From assembly GCA_026397315.1 (NCBI GenBank), contig JAPLVC010000007.1, positions 1-45,449 of the forward strand: 45,449 nt of DNA, given 5' to 3'. Each line of letters begins with the position of its first letter. Position 1 is the stretch's first letter. The stretch comes from Candidatus Aenigmatarchaeota archaeon (GTDB lineage Archaea > Aenigmatarchaeota > Aenigmatarchaeia > QMZP01 > QMZT01). The notes beneath the pieces were generated by a model, which worked only from the letters and a program-made list of their open reading frames with translations, was not told the origin of the DNA and ran no database searches. Made by a program: the position numbers and the translations under genes. This document shows, piece by piece, positions 8,206 to 15,404 of the stretch.

Positions 8206-8754
8206 TCATTTAGTCCAATTTTCTTTTTCAGCTTCCATCAAATTAACGACGAAGAGCATTCCAAATTCAGTTAATCTAAATCTCACTCTGCCTCGTTTTG
8301 GAGTATCTTTGAACTTCTTTCTCATCCTGCTTATCATTTTCAATCTTTCCCTTACAACATCCTCCAGTTTCCTTTCCGCTTTGAATTCTGGGAATTCGAT
8401 GCCCTTAACCAGTTCATCCAATTCTTTAAGTAATTTATCATCATTTGGATGTGCCAGAAGTTTTTTTTCTATTTTGTAAACTCCTTTTTTTCTTAATTCT
8501 TTATCGATTCGCCTTGTTTCTTCTCTACCAAAACTCATCTGATTAAACAGTTCACCAAAGTAAAATCGCCGTGGATTCTCTATATTCAGGCGTTCAATTA
8601 AAAGGTGCTTCTCCAAATTTGTTAAAGCCCTAGATAACGAAGTGTTATTTTTGTAAATTTCAAAATCTTTAATCTCACTTCTATTATATACTCGATTGTA
8701 TTTTTCCTTTTCACCCATTCTGAGCATAAGCCTTTGTTCTGGGATTGATATCAT
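8206..8754 (-). CDS. Putative winged-helix regulator
   Basis: A 182-residue basic, helical protein. Residues about 22-60 (SEIKDFEIYKNNTSLSRALTNLEKHLLIERL) look like a winged helix of the type that distinguishes replicate regulators, and the C-terminal part (RVRFRLTEFGMLFV) resembles a closing beta hairpin of a winged helix. It is transcribed divergently from the small genes at 8835, with about 80 nt of AT-rich promoter DNA between. I infer control of element genes; no family is recognised. Confidence 0.5.
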   Translation of the reverse strand: MISIPEQRLMLRMGEKEKYNRVYNRSEIKDFEIYKNNTSLSRALTNLEKHLLIERLNIENPRRFYFGELFNQMSFGREETRRIDKELRKKGVYKIEKKLLAHPNDDKLLKELDELVKGIEFPEFKAERKLEDVVRERLKMISRMRKKFKDTPKRGRVRFRLTEFGMLFVVNLMEAEKENWTK

Positions 8755-8834
8755 AAGAAAATATACATTTTGTGCTTAAACAATTTGCCCTATTGGCAAA
8801 CTATCCGGAAATTTCACTTTTGTCATATATTATC

Positions 8835-8939
8835 ATGGAATTCAAGACCCTTACCGAACTTCTGGATTACGTTGATGCAGAAGTACAGAAAAGGGTGAAC
8901 AAAATAATCGAGGAGAGGGAGCATGACCGAAGCGCATGA
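8835..8939 (+). CDS. 34-residue peptide upstream of HTH gene
   Basis: A short open frame (ATG 8835, TGA 8937-8939) encoding a mostly helical, acidic/basic peptide beginning MEFKTLTELLDYVDAEVQK. An AT-rich TATA-like stretch (CATATATTAT) ends just before it, suggesting a leaderless transcript. Its end overlaps the start of the next gene by 17 nt, and the second gene's GGAGAGGGAG site lies within it, so the two are translationally linked. Function unknown. Confidence 0.5.
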   Translation: MEFKTLTELLDYVDAEVQKRVNKIIEEREHDRSA

Positions 8940-9120
8940 TCTCGAATCCTCAATCATTGATATTCTCAGAAAAAGGCCCGCGAGTGCTGAAACGATATCG
9001 CATATCACAGGCCTCCCATCGAACTCCATCGGCATGAAACTCAGAAGGATGGAGAAATGGAGAATCATCCGACCTATAACGAAGAGGGAGATGCTGATCT
9101 GGAGCATAACGAAGGATTGA
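8923..9120 (+). CDS. Small winged-helix DNA-binding protein
   Basis: A 65-residue protein with one helix-turn-helix: IIDILRKRPASAETISHITG, then LPSNSIGMKLRRMEKWRII and a short wing. This is the MarR/Lrp-like minimal winged-helix pattern seen in archaeal plasmids and viruses, where such proteins control copy number or early genes. It is preceded by GGAGAGGGAG and overlaps the 34-residue peptide gene. It is followed by a GC-rich hairpin. Confidence 0.68.
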   Translation: MTEAHDLESSIIDILRKRPASAETISHITGLPSNSIGMKLRRMEKWRIIRPITKREMLIWSITKD

Positions 9121-9158
9121 CTCGCCGAAAGCGAGCATAGGGGCTTGTCCCCGGCGAG
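9121..9158 (+). other. GC-rich nested hairpin
   Basis: CTCGCCG (9121-9127) pairs with CGGCGAG (9152-9158), enclosing an inner hairpin GGGG-CTTGT-CCCC (9140-9152, sharing one base). It begins directly after the stop of the preceding gene. It could be a transcription end, a structured RNA or a single-strand origin of the element. Confidence 0.5.
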
Positions 9159-9232
9159 CGGAAGGCGTCAATCCACGAACCCGACTGCTGATTTGCCGTT
9201 ATGTCTCCATTTCGACCATAGGAGGTGAAAAA

Positions 9233-9400
9233 ATGGAAATATCAACGCCGATACAGGCGATACGAAAGAAGTGCGTGGAATGCTCTAACAACCAATACAA
9301 AGAGGTACGCAATTGTGAGCTAGCTAGCTGCCCACTTTTTCCGTACAGGATGGGGGTGAGGCCTGAGACGGCCAGAAAGGAATCTGGAAAAACTGCCTAG
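9233..9400 (+). CDS. Phage/plasmid-type Cys-rich miniprotein
   Basis: A 55-residue protein with KKCVECSNNQYKEVRNCELA then SCPLFPYRMG. The spacing C-x2-C-x8-EV-x2-C-x4-CPL-x-PYR-x-G matches a small zinc-finger-like protein frequent in phage and prophage genomes of bacteria, of unknown function. The start is strongly supported by GGAGGTG at 9221-9227, six bases before the ATG. Its 3' end overlaps a palindrome that may be the replication origin, and the rolling-circle initiator gene follows 41 nt later. Confidence 0.75.
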   Translation: MEISTPIQAIRKKCVECSNNQYKEVRNCELASCPLFPYRMGVRPETARKESGKTA

Positions 9401-9411
9401 CTAGCTGGGCA
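9318..9411 (+). other. Candidate double-strand replication origin
   Basis: The palindrome AGCTAGCTAGCT at 9318-9329 followed by GCCC, and a second copy of CTAGCTAGCTG forming the hairpin TGCCTAGC-TA-GCTGGGCA at 9394-9411, lie just upstream of the initiator gene. Rolling-circle origins are typically hairpins next to or inside rep. The nick site is not identifiable from sequence alone. Confidence 0.4.
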
Positions 9412-9441
9412 GAAATCGAAAAATACAGGAGTTTTGAACAT

Positions 9442-10395
9442 ATGCCTAACTTATCAACAAACTGGGAATGTGATTGCTGTCATAACATCAATACGGCATA
9501 TAACAAACGTTGTATAGTATGTGATGTAGAAAGAAGTAATGTAGATAATAGTAACGTTTCAGTTCTTTGTATGGAAACAAGTCAACAGAGGAAATGGCTT
9601 GAAAAGCTGCTTGACAAGGAATACGGGTTTTGTGACGGTGTTTTTCCAAGGAAGGCGATAGTTGACGAGATGAGGGCCAGGGAAATCAAAGCGGCATTGG
9701 ATTTCGAGTTATGCCACAAGAACACTTCTGGTCACATCTGCACCGAGTGTGGAAGGCGTGTCGAACGGCCAAGCACGTGCAAAAACCGCTTGTGCCCACA
9801 ATGTTCTTCGATACGATACGCCATGATAATGAGGAAGTATGAAAAACCAGTCAAGGACATGGTTCATCCCGTCCTTTTGACCGTGAGCATAGGCCACATC
9901 CCGTTGAACTACCCGGAAGTTCTGTCGTATTATCGCCGTCTTTTCTATAAACTGGTGAGGAAGCTGGACAGTAAAATCAGGTCGGGGTTCGTCGTGATAG
10001 AGCTTAGCCCGAAATTCCATCTGCATTTCCACGCCATAATCGACACGCCTTATTACATTCCACAGGAAGAACTCAGCCAGATATGGGAGAAAATAAGCGG
10101 CTATGAATACGTTCATATCAAGAAAATCAACAACAATGAGGCCTTGGCCTATTTGATCAAATACGTGGTAAAATCGCCAGAATTTGAATCGGTTGCATCA
10201 TATGTCAACTATTACCAGATGACGAAGGGTCGAAGGCTTTTCTCCACCATCGGGGCACTTTACAAACTAAAGTCGGTACTTAAAATCAAAGAACGTTGCA
10301 CATGTGGAAGCAATGAGCTGGCTTATTTGCACTTGGAATACGTAGAGCACGACTTCATGATAAAATATTTCGGGTCTATGGACAAGGTGCCGTGA
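9442..10395 (+). CDS. Rolling-circle replication initiator (HUH), RanBP2 finger
   Basis: A 317-residue Rep. The N terminus is a RanBP2-type zinc finger (W-x-C-x2-C-x3-N-x6-C-x2-C, residues about 8-28). A second Cys cluster has CTECGRR and CKNRLCPQC (C113, C118, C121), as in Rep_1/pUB110-like and haloarchaeal plasmid initiators. The metal-binding HUH motif is HLHFH at residues 193-197. The catalytic region is YLIKYVVK (Y237, Y241). A C-terminal CTCG pair ends the protein. Rep nicks the double-strand origin and stays covalently bound by tyrosine to start rolling-circle replication. The RanBP2 finger fused to Rep is unusual. The gene is preceded by a possible origin hairpin. Confidence 0.85.
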   Translation: MPNLSTNWECDCCHNINTAYNKRCIVCDVERSNVDNSNVSVLCMETSQQRKWLEKLLDKEYGFCDGVFPRKAIVDEMRAREIKAALDFELCHKNTSGHICTECGRRVERPSTCKNRLCPQCSSIRYAMIMRKYEKPVKDMVHPVLLTVSIGHIPLNYPEVLSYYRRLFYKLVRKLDSKIRSGFVVIELSPKFHLHFHAIIDTPYYIPQEELSQIWEKISGYEYVHIKKINNNEALAYLIKYVVKSPEFESVASYVNYYQMTKGRRLFSTIGALYKLKSVLKIKERCTCGSNELAYLHLEYVEHDFMIKYFGSMDKVP

Positions 10396-10401
10396 TAATA
10401 A

Positions 10402-11235
10402 TTATGTATTTTGTATTTTAAAGCCAATTTTATTTAATTGAGTTATTTTTTTGTATTCTACTTGAAAAATTCTTTTAGGTGGCAATTTCGGATTTTTTTC
10501 GATATTTCTCAAATACTTTAAATATTTATCGCGTGTCATGGATACATTTTTATAAATTATAGTAAAATCAAATAATGGTTTCAAAAAAGACAACTGCCAC
10601 ACTAATCCAAATGGGCTATATTTTACATTTTTTTTATCATATTCAACAAAAATGATGCATTTTTTGTTTGCAGGATTTTCAACAAGAGACATTCCAATTA
10701 TATTCGCTTCGTCGATTGTTACATAACATCTCTTACCATAATATAAATCACCTTTAATATGATTACATTCCTTTGAAAAAGGATTATTTCCGCATATAGA
10801 GCATGTCGCTTTTTTTGTCACATATTCAACACTGTTGAACATGGTATATGGAAATAATGATTCAATTTTTAGTAAATAATTATATAGCATATTTGAATCA
10901 AAAAAATCGTTACCGTTAACAGATAAATCCAAAACATCTATTGCAAGTAGGCAATCTTGTAAATGATTCCATGAGTCATCTGGTGATGATCTCAAATGAG
11001 TCCAGCATTTAATAAAATGTTCAAATAAATGCCAATAAGCTCTAAAAATAAAATGCTGATTGCAAACAAGTTCACTTTTATCTCCGTTTTTGTCTATCAT
11101 ATTATTTTCAAATTTAATTTTAGATTGAATTAATGTATTAGCATTTTCAAAATCCTCTAATTGAATGTATTTAATTATTTGTTCTTTATCATTCCAAAAA
11201 GAATCATCATCAACCTTTAATTCAATGTTTCTCAT
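10402..11235 (-). CDS. Hypothetical protein with Cys/His cluster
   Basis: A 277-residue, AT-rich gene of unknown function. About residues 144-172 hold CSICGNNPFSKECNHIKGD then YYGKRCY, a probable zinc site (C-x2-C, C-x-H, C), followed by GMSLVENPANKKC. A somewhat similar C-x-H-x2-G-x2-Y-x-G-x-x-C plus SLV-x-PAN pattern appears in some phage proteins. The N-terminal half is helical with many aromatic residues. It is downstream of and overlaps (4 nt) the 196-residue gene, so they form a two-gene operon. A defence or conflict role is a guess from the location. Confidence 0.6.
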   Translation of the reverse strand: MRNIELKVDDDSFWNDKEQIIKYIQLEDFENANTLIQSKIKFENNMIDKNGDKSELVCNQHFIFRAYWHLFEHFIKCWTHLRSSPDDSWNHLQDCLLAIDVLDLSVNGNDFFDSNMLYNYLLKIESLFPYTMFNSVEYVTKKATCSICGNNPFSKECNHIKGDLYYGKRCYVTIDEANIIGMSLVENPANKKCIIFVEYDKKNVKYSPFGLVWQLSFLKPLFDFTIIYKNVSMTRDKYLKYLRNIEKNPKLPPKRIFQVEYKKITQLNKIGFKIQNT

Positions 11236-11822
11236 AACCTATCTATTATCTCAGAAATTTTTTCTCCAGTGAAAGTATTTTTTATATCGTTTGCGGGGCC
11301 ATCATACTCTAATTTTAGCATACTTTTTTTGTCACGTTTTTCTATTTGAATTTTGAAATGTATCTGGTTTTTAGAATTAGAAAAAATTCTTGGATACTTA
11401 TTTTTTAGATATTCTATGACTATATCAACTACACTCTCAATGCCTACTTTTAGAATAAAATCTATTCCTAAAGTGATGATAGGTAGATAAGAATCTATAT
11501 TATTTAAACTCAATATTTCTTCTGGGTCGGACAAATAAGTGGCATTTTGTTGCGTTTCTTGATTTACGTATTTTACAAAATCAGCTGTTTCTTTTGGATA
11601 TAACCAATTTTTATTAGCTCTCCATCCTCTATTAGGAGTTATGAAAATACATGGTTCATTTTTCTTTATTTTTTCCTTTGCCTCTGCGGAAAGAACTTCA
11701 CTATAAGTTTCAAAATTAATATTTTCCTCTGCAATTTTCAAAGACATAAAAAATAGATGATTTTTGACCTTATAAATTTCTGTTTCCAATTTACTATCTT
11801 CATTATATAAAAAATTCAGCAT
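11232..11822 (-). CDS. Hypothetical protein, first gene of two-gene operon
   Basis: A 196-residue AT-rich gene not matched to a family by eye. The N-terminal half is charged and helical, the centre has TPNRGWRANKNWLYPKE, and there is a hydrophobic stretch SYLPIITLGIDFILKVGIES (about 110-130) that could be buried or a weak membrane segment. The C terminus is beta-rich with charged residues. Its stop overlaps the start of the next gene (ATGA-type), so the two are co-translated. Confidence 0.55.
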   Translation of the reverse strand: MLNFLYNEDSKLETEIYKVKNHLFFMSLKIAEENINFETYSEVLSAEAKEKIKKNEPCIFITPNRGWRANKNWLYPKETADFVKYVNQETQQNATYLSDPEEILSLNNIDSYLPIITLGIDFILKVGIESVVDIVIEYLKNKYPRIFSNSKNQIHFKIQIEKRDKKSMLKLEYDGPANDIKNTFTGEKISEIIDRL

Positions 11823-11842
11823 ATTTCAAAATTACTTAATAT

Positions 11843-12208
11843 TTATTGAATTTTTTCAATCAGAATGCTTCTTTTTTTCTGTATTTCCTTGATTCTTTGC
11901 AACAGAAAAAACTTCCACTTCGGCTTGTACGTGTGAACGAAGATTATTGGCGTATTTTCCAGCTTGTATATCTTTTGCCTGAAAGAATAGTCGATGTTTG
12001 GGTTGCCGCACACCTCGACATAAATTCCAAATTCGGAAAGGAAGAAGTCGGGTGTCCATATCCTCGGTCTGTCCTTGTGGTCGGTGATGAATAGCGGTTG
12101 TTCAAAAACCCACCATAGTTTCTTGAATTTGAGGAATTCCGCTACTTTCTTCTCCTCCGCAGTCATTTCTTCATAAATGCTGAAATGTTGATGGAGGCTG
12201 TTTTCCAT
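11843..12208 (-). CDS. PD-(D/E)XK-like nuclease fold protein
   Basis: A 121-residue protein with the core WTPDFFLSEFGIYVEVCGNP, matching the PD...(D/E)-x-K nuclease strand-turn-strand (compare very-short-patch-repair-like and DUF559-like proteins), then a helix (DYSFRQKIYKLEN) and strand IIFVHTYKP. The usual lysine of E-x-K is replaced by Cys (EVCG), so it may be an inactive or variant enzyme. It is transcribed divergently from a small winged-helix gene, with palindromic sites between. Confidence 0.65.
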   Translation of the reverse strand: MENSLHQHFSIYEEMTAEEKKVAEFLKFKKLWWVFEQPLFITDHKDRPRIWTPDFFLSEFGIYVEVCGNPNIDYSFRQKIYKLENTPIIFVHTYKPKWKFFLLQRIKEIQKKRSILIEKIQ

Positions 12209-12232
12209 GATTGAACTATGAATTTATAATAT

Positions 12233-12290
12233 AAATGTTTGTATAAAACATTTGGATACTCGATTGTAAGAACGTTTATACAAAATGTTT
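12233..12290. promoter_or_regulatory. Palindromic operator between divergent genes
   Basis: A perfect 8-bp inverted repeat AAATGTTT (12233-12240)-GTATA-AAACATTT (12246-12253) is followed by a related partial copy (GTTTATACAAAATGTTT, 12274-12290) ending 2 nt before the ATG at 12293. A TATA-like stretch, TTTATAATAT, precedes it (about 12222-12231). Likely a site for the neighbouring winged-helix protein. Confidence 0.6.
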
Positions 12291-12292
12291 AT

Positions 12293-12502
12293 ATGACCAG
12301 CAAGCACGAACCGGACGTATTGTCAATTCTCTCAACAAACGAAATCAAAAGCACGAACCAGGTTCTCAAGGAACTCGAAAAAATAACGGGCAAGAAAATC
12401 AACTGGCATGTCCTATACAGGATTCTCATGGATCTCGAAAGGGACGGAAAAATAGAAAGGCTAAAGGCCGATGCCGGATTTTTTTGGAAAAAACGAGATT
12501 GA
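12293..12502 (+). CDS. Small winged-helix regulator
   Basis: A 69-residue protein, almost wholly a winged helix: SKHEPDVLSILSTNEIK, then STNQVLKELEKITGK, INWHVLYRILMDLERDGKIER and a short wing. This is the PadR/ArsR-like size and arrangement of small archaeal element regulators. I start at the ATG at 12293; an upstream in-frame ATG at 12239 would read through the operator repeats. Its 3' end overlaps by 42 nt the end of the convergent gene on the minus strand. Confidence 0.65.
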   Translation: MTSKHEPDVLSILSTNEIKSTNQVLKELEKITGKKINWHVLYRILMDLERDGKIERLKADAGFFWKKRD

Positions 12503-13642
12503 ATATTTGCAATTTAAAAATTCAATCCACTTATCCAGAGGTGATGGTTCATAATATGGTTCTAACATAATTTCAAAAATAAGTATTTCTGGCAAATGAA
12601 AAAATGTGAATAACCAAAAATAAAAAGATCTTTTTTCTCTGAAATCTTTCTCCAAAAAACCACCTCGGCAACAAACAAACCAAGGGGAGATTCTAGTCAT
12701 TTTAGAAAAGTTTTTGATTTTTGGCGGATTAATTGCTATAATCGAAGGGTAATACCTCCCTTTTTTTTCAAATTTAAATTTGAAATATATTTTACCTTGA
12801 ATTTCAGGTAAAAAATTCTCTTTTCTTCCATATCTTATTTTAGTAAAATCTTTACCTAATGAATTATTAATTATCACTTCATGACCCTTTGGTATTTCTT
12901 TCATCCCAACAAAATTAAGGAAATATTTCAATTCTGTTCCTAACATCATTAATGAATCAATGTATGGACGTTCGGCCCAATTACTGAGATACAGGGTAAA
13001 GGTGATATTTTTTATTTTTTTATGTGTGGAATCACCTGATAAAATAAGTATGTAAAAAGACCCAGAATAAACAATTTTAAACGTGAAATTATTTTCCTTT
13101 ACGTTTTTCAAAGAAGAATAAAAGTTTTCTATGCCGTGGCCACAAAATTTTATTTTTCTTGATTTCAATAGCCAGAATCCATCCCTTTTTCTGGATAGAT
13201 TTGATGTTATTAAATTTTCAAACCCATAAAGGATTTTCAAGTCTAGATCTTTTAAATCAAATTTTGTTTTATATAAACGATAATGAATGTAATCACTTAA
13301 CACATTATAATGCGTCTCGAATGGAAAATCTGGTAAAAAAATAATATCTTCATTTATAGCATAATTTTTATAATTGAAAAATTTATTTCCATCGATAGTT
13401 TTGTATTTTGTTATCTTCTCATACTCTTTACACAATGCATTAAATCCTTTAACTGTTAAGATAAATTTTTTATTTTTAGTTTGAATATAACCAGTTCTGA
13501 TTAAACTTTTAATTATCTTTATTATTTTTTCATCCTTTTCCTCAAAAAGTTGAGATAAAGATTTAGCATCATAACCTTTTACAATATATGAAAGAATGGT
13601 AGAGTGACCTGATTTCATAAAAAATAAATCTATTAAAAGCAT
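12461..13642 (-). CDS. Hypothetical protein with N-terminal winged helix
   Basis: A 393-residue AT-rich gene with no family I recognise. Residues about 10-70 (GHSTILSYIVKGYDAKSLSQ then IIKSLIRTGYIQTKNKKFILT) look like a winged helix. The remaining 320 residues are rich in aromatic and Lys residues with alternating strands. The start at 13642 lies 17 nt from the divergently transcribed nuclease gene; an ATG at 13618 is an alternative. The tight divergence and matching composition suggest the two genes arrived and work together. Confidence 0.6.
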   Translation of the reverse strand: MLLIDLFFMKSGHSTILSYIVKGYDAKSLSQLFEEKDEKIIKIIKSLIRTGYIQTKNKKFILTVKGFNALCKEYEKITKYKTIDGNKFFNYKNYAINEDIIFLPDFPFETHYNVLSDYIHYRLYKTKFDLKDLDLKILYGFENLITSNLSRKRDGFWLLKSRKIKFCGHGIENFYSSLKNVKENNFTFKIVYSGSFYILILSGDSTHKKIKNITFTLYLSNWAERPYIDSLMMLGTELKYFLNFVGMKEIPKGHEVIINNSLGKDFTKIRYGRKENFLPEIQGKIYFKFKFEKKGRYYPSIIAINPPKIKNFSKMTRISPWFVCCRGGFLEKDFREKRSFYFWLFTFFHLPEILIFEIMLEPYYEPSPLDKWIEFLNCKYSISFFPKKSGIGL

Positions 13643-13659
13643 AAAAATGAAACTTTCTT

Positions 13660-14625
13660 ATGAATTTCCAAAAAATTTGGATTAAACGGAAAGAGGAAGA
13701 TATACACGACTGTTTAAAAAAGGCTTATGTGAAGTTAGGATACGAAGTAAATAATATTCACGCAAGTGATCGAAGTCATGAAAACGGTATAGATTTGGAA
13801 TGTATAAACGCCGAAGAGATCATACATATACAAGCAAAACTCAAACCTGTTTCATCCGATATAAAACAATTAAAAAATTTTGCAAGATCTAAAGCAGATA
13901 AAAAAATATATGTTTATGTTTTAGATCCATCAAGAAAATTCGATGAAGAAATAAAAAATTATAAAGAAAAGATAAATTTTTGGAATGCCGAACAATTACA
14001 TGAATTCTTTTTGAAAACTGAGATACCCAGTTATATCAGATTGTTATTCTTGTCGTCAGATTTAATTCAAACAATTATCGAAACACTAAAAGAAATAAAT
14101 AAATCAAAAAAAGTAAAAAAGACCGAACTAAAAACCGAACAGTTGCGAGATTGGTGGATTTTAAAGGATAGAGCAGTGAAATTACATGCAAATTTAGAAT
14201 TTTTAAGAGACGCTTACCAAACAGAACTCTTAAAAAAGGACAGAATTGAAATTTCTGAAGTCAAAAAATATATCGATGATTTAATGAAAAAGTTTGAATT
14301 AATAAATCAGAGTTCTGCAATTGATTTGCTTTATATTTTCAAAAAAATAAATTCTGTATATCCTTCACTTATTTCTAAATTCATAAACGTGACTGAACGT
14401 CGTTCGAATTGGACTGGTTTCCCCTTTCATCTCGATGCAGACAAAAAGTATTTGGAAGAATTATTAATAGAAAATTGGTTATTAGCAAAATTAGATGAGG
14501 TATCTTTTTTCGGTTTTATTAATTATTGTCTCAAAGACCTAAAAGAAGCAGCGAAGGCGATAGAAGATGGTGTTGATTGGGTTCATGAAGATAGGTTTAA
14601 GATATCAGAACTTGAGCATCTTTAA
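13660..14625 (+). CDS. Mrr-like PD-(D/E)XK nuclease
   Basis: A 321-residue protein. The N-terminal domain has the Mrr/restriction-endonuclease arrangement: a helix (DIHDCLKKAYVKLGYEV), then HENGIDLECINAEEII, IHIQAKLKP (Q-x-K in place of E-x-K) and a helix starting DIKQLKNFA. Q-x-K variants are common in Mrr-type enzymes of type IV restriction and other defence systems. The C-terminal 170 residues are helical and not recognised. It is divergent from the 393-residue gene. A role in restricting incoming DNA is plausible but inferred. Confidence 0.68.
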   Translation: MNFQKIWIKRKEEDIHDCLKKAYVKLGYEVNNIHASDRSHENGIDLECINAEEIIHIQAKLKPVSSDIKQLKNFARSKADKKIYVYVLDPSRKFDEEIKNYKEKINFWNAEQLHEFFLKTEIPSYIRLLFLSSDLIQTIIETLKEINKSKKVKKTELKTEQLRDWWILKDRAVKLHANLEFLRDAYQTELLKKDRIEISEVKKYIDDLMKKFELINQSSAIDLLYIFKKINSVYPSLISKFINVTERRSNWTGFPFHLDADKKYLEELLIENWLLAKLDEVSFFGFINYCLKDLKEAAKAIEDGVDWVHEDRFKISELEHL

Positions 14626-14680
14626 AATTATGAAAATGAGTTTGACAACAAAATTATTTAAATATAATCTTTTAAGTCAC

Positions 14681-14698
14681 ATTTTAGAATTCTAAAAT
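14681..14698. promoter_or_regulatory. Perfect 18-bp palindrome before the ATG
   Basis: ATTTTAGAATTCTAAAAT is a perfect palindrome that ends one base before the ATG at 14699. TTTTAA (14670-14675) is a likely TATA box, so the palindrome covers the expected transcription start and would suit a repressor. Confidence 0.65.
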
Positions 14699-15019
14699 AT
14701 GACCCAAAACAGAACTGAATATTGCCGGCAGTATTACCAGAAAAACAGGGAAACTCTCCTAGCCAAATCCAAGGTTTATTACCAGAAGCACAAGGAAGGA
14801 AAGAAAGAATATTTCAAGGCATACATCTCAAAGCCTGAAAACAAAAAAAGGAAGAATTCTTACCTTAAAAAATACACTAAACAACTAGAAATCAAGGAAG
14901 CCGACAAGAAACGCAAACAAAAAATGAAGGAATGGTATAGGAAATACCATCTGGAATATTACCATAAGAACAAGGAAAGAATTAATGACCAACGTCGGAA
15001 TAATACTTTAAAACGGTGA
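14699..15019 (+). CDS. Lys/Tyr-rich repeat protein
   Basis: A 106-residue, very basic protein built of degenerate repeats of the type CRQYYQKNRE, VYYQKHKEG, YHKNKER. Such YY-x-K-N-x-E repeats occur as DNA-binding arms in phage and plasmid proteins, often linked to HNH or other endonucleases. The stop is immediately followed (+1 frame) by a nuclease-like open frame lacking its own start, so the two may have been one gene. A perfect palindrome overlaps the transcription start region. Confidence 0.6.
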   Translation: MTQNRTEYCRQYYQKNRETLLAKSKVYYQKHKEGKKEYFKAYISKPENKKRKNSYLKKYTKQLEIKEADKKRKQKMKEWYRKYHLEYYHKNKERINDQRRNNTLKR

Positions 15020-15404
15020 AATTATTTCAGAAGATAAAGCGTCTATTGAAAGTTGGGAGAGAACATACAGAAAGTTATATCCTAAGAATGAAGGATGGAT
15101 AATAAGACAAAAGGGATTTCCTGATCGGGTTGTGTTTAATAAAAAAACAAAGGAATTAATTTTTTATGAAATCAAAGCCGGAATTCACAAGCTTCATAAG
15201 ACACAACATGAGATGATGTTAATACTGAAAGAAGGTAAAAAAACAAAAGCTTTCTTATGTGAATATGAATCTAAATCTGGGGAAAAAATTAAACCAGATC
15301 AACCCATCACATTAGACACACCTTCCAAGGATTGGGAAGGTGTCAAAGCGCCATACTTTAAATTAAAGGCTGAACGAATAAAAAAGAAGTGTAACAATGC
15401 GTGA
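15012..15404 (+). pseudogene. VRR-NUC-like nuclease fragment, start missing
   Basis: The frame is open from 15012 to 15404, but its only usual start (GTG 15132) lies within the catalytic core. The unstarted part reads SWERTYRK, then GWIIRQKGFPDRVVF, KTKELIFYEIKAG and HKLHKTQHEMM: P-D...E-x-K plus a Q helix, the VRR-NUC/Holliday-resolvase-like nuclease pattern. The upstream gene ends at 15019 in the neighbouring frame, so a +1 shift would join both into one protein of about 230 residues. It may be a decayed gene, a programmed frameshift, a sequencing error or use a rare start such as ATT 15021. It overlaps the next gene by 8 nt, suggesting it was recently functional. Confidence 0.55.

Noticed and set aside
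9318-9411. CRISPR-like repeat array
   Set aside because: Only two copies of a short palindromic motif with unequal surroundings; no regular spacing, and no cas genes in the window.
15007-15013. T-TTA-AAA slippery heptamer for -1 frameshifting before the nuclease frame
   Set aside because: A -1 shift enters a frame that stops within about 30 codons; the nuclease is in the +1 frame, so this signal does not explain it.
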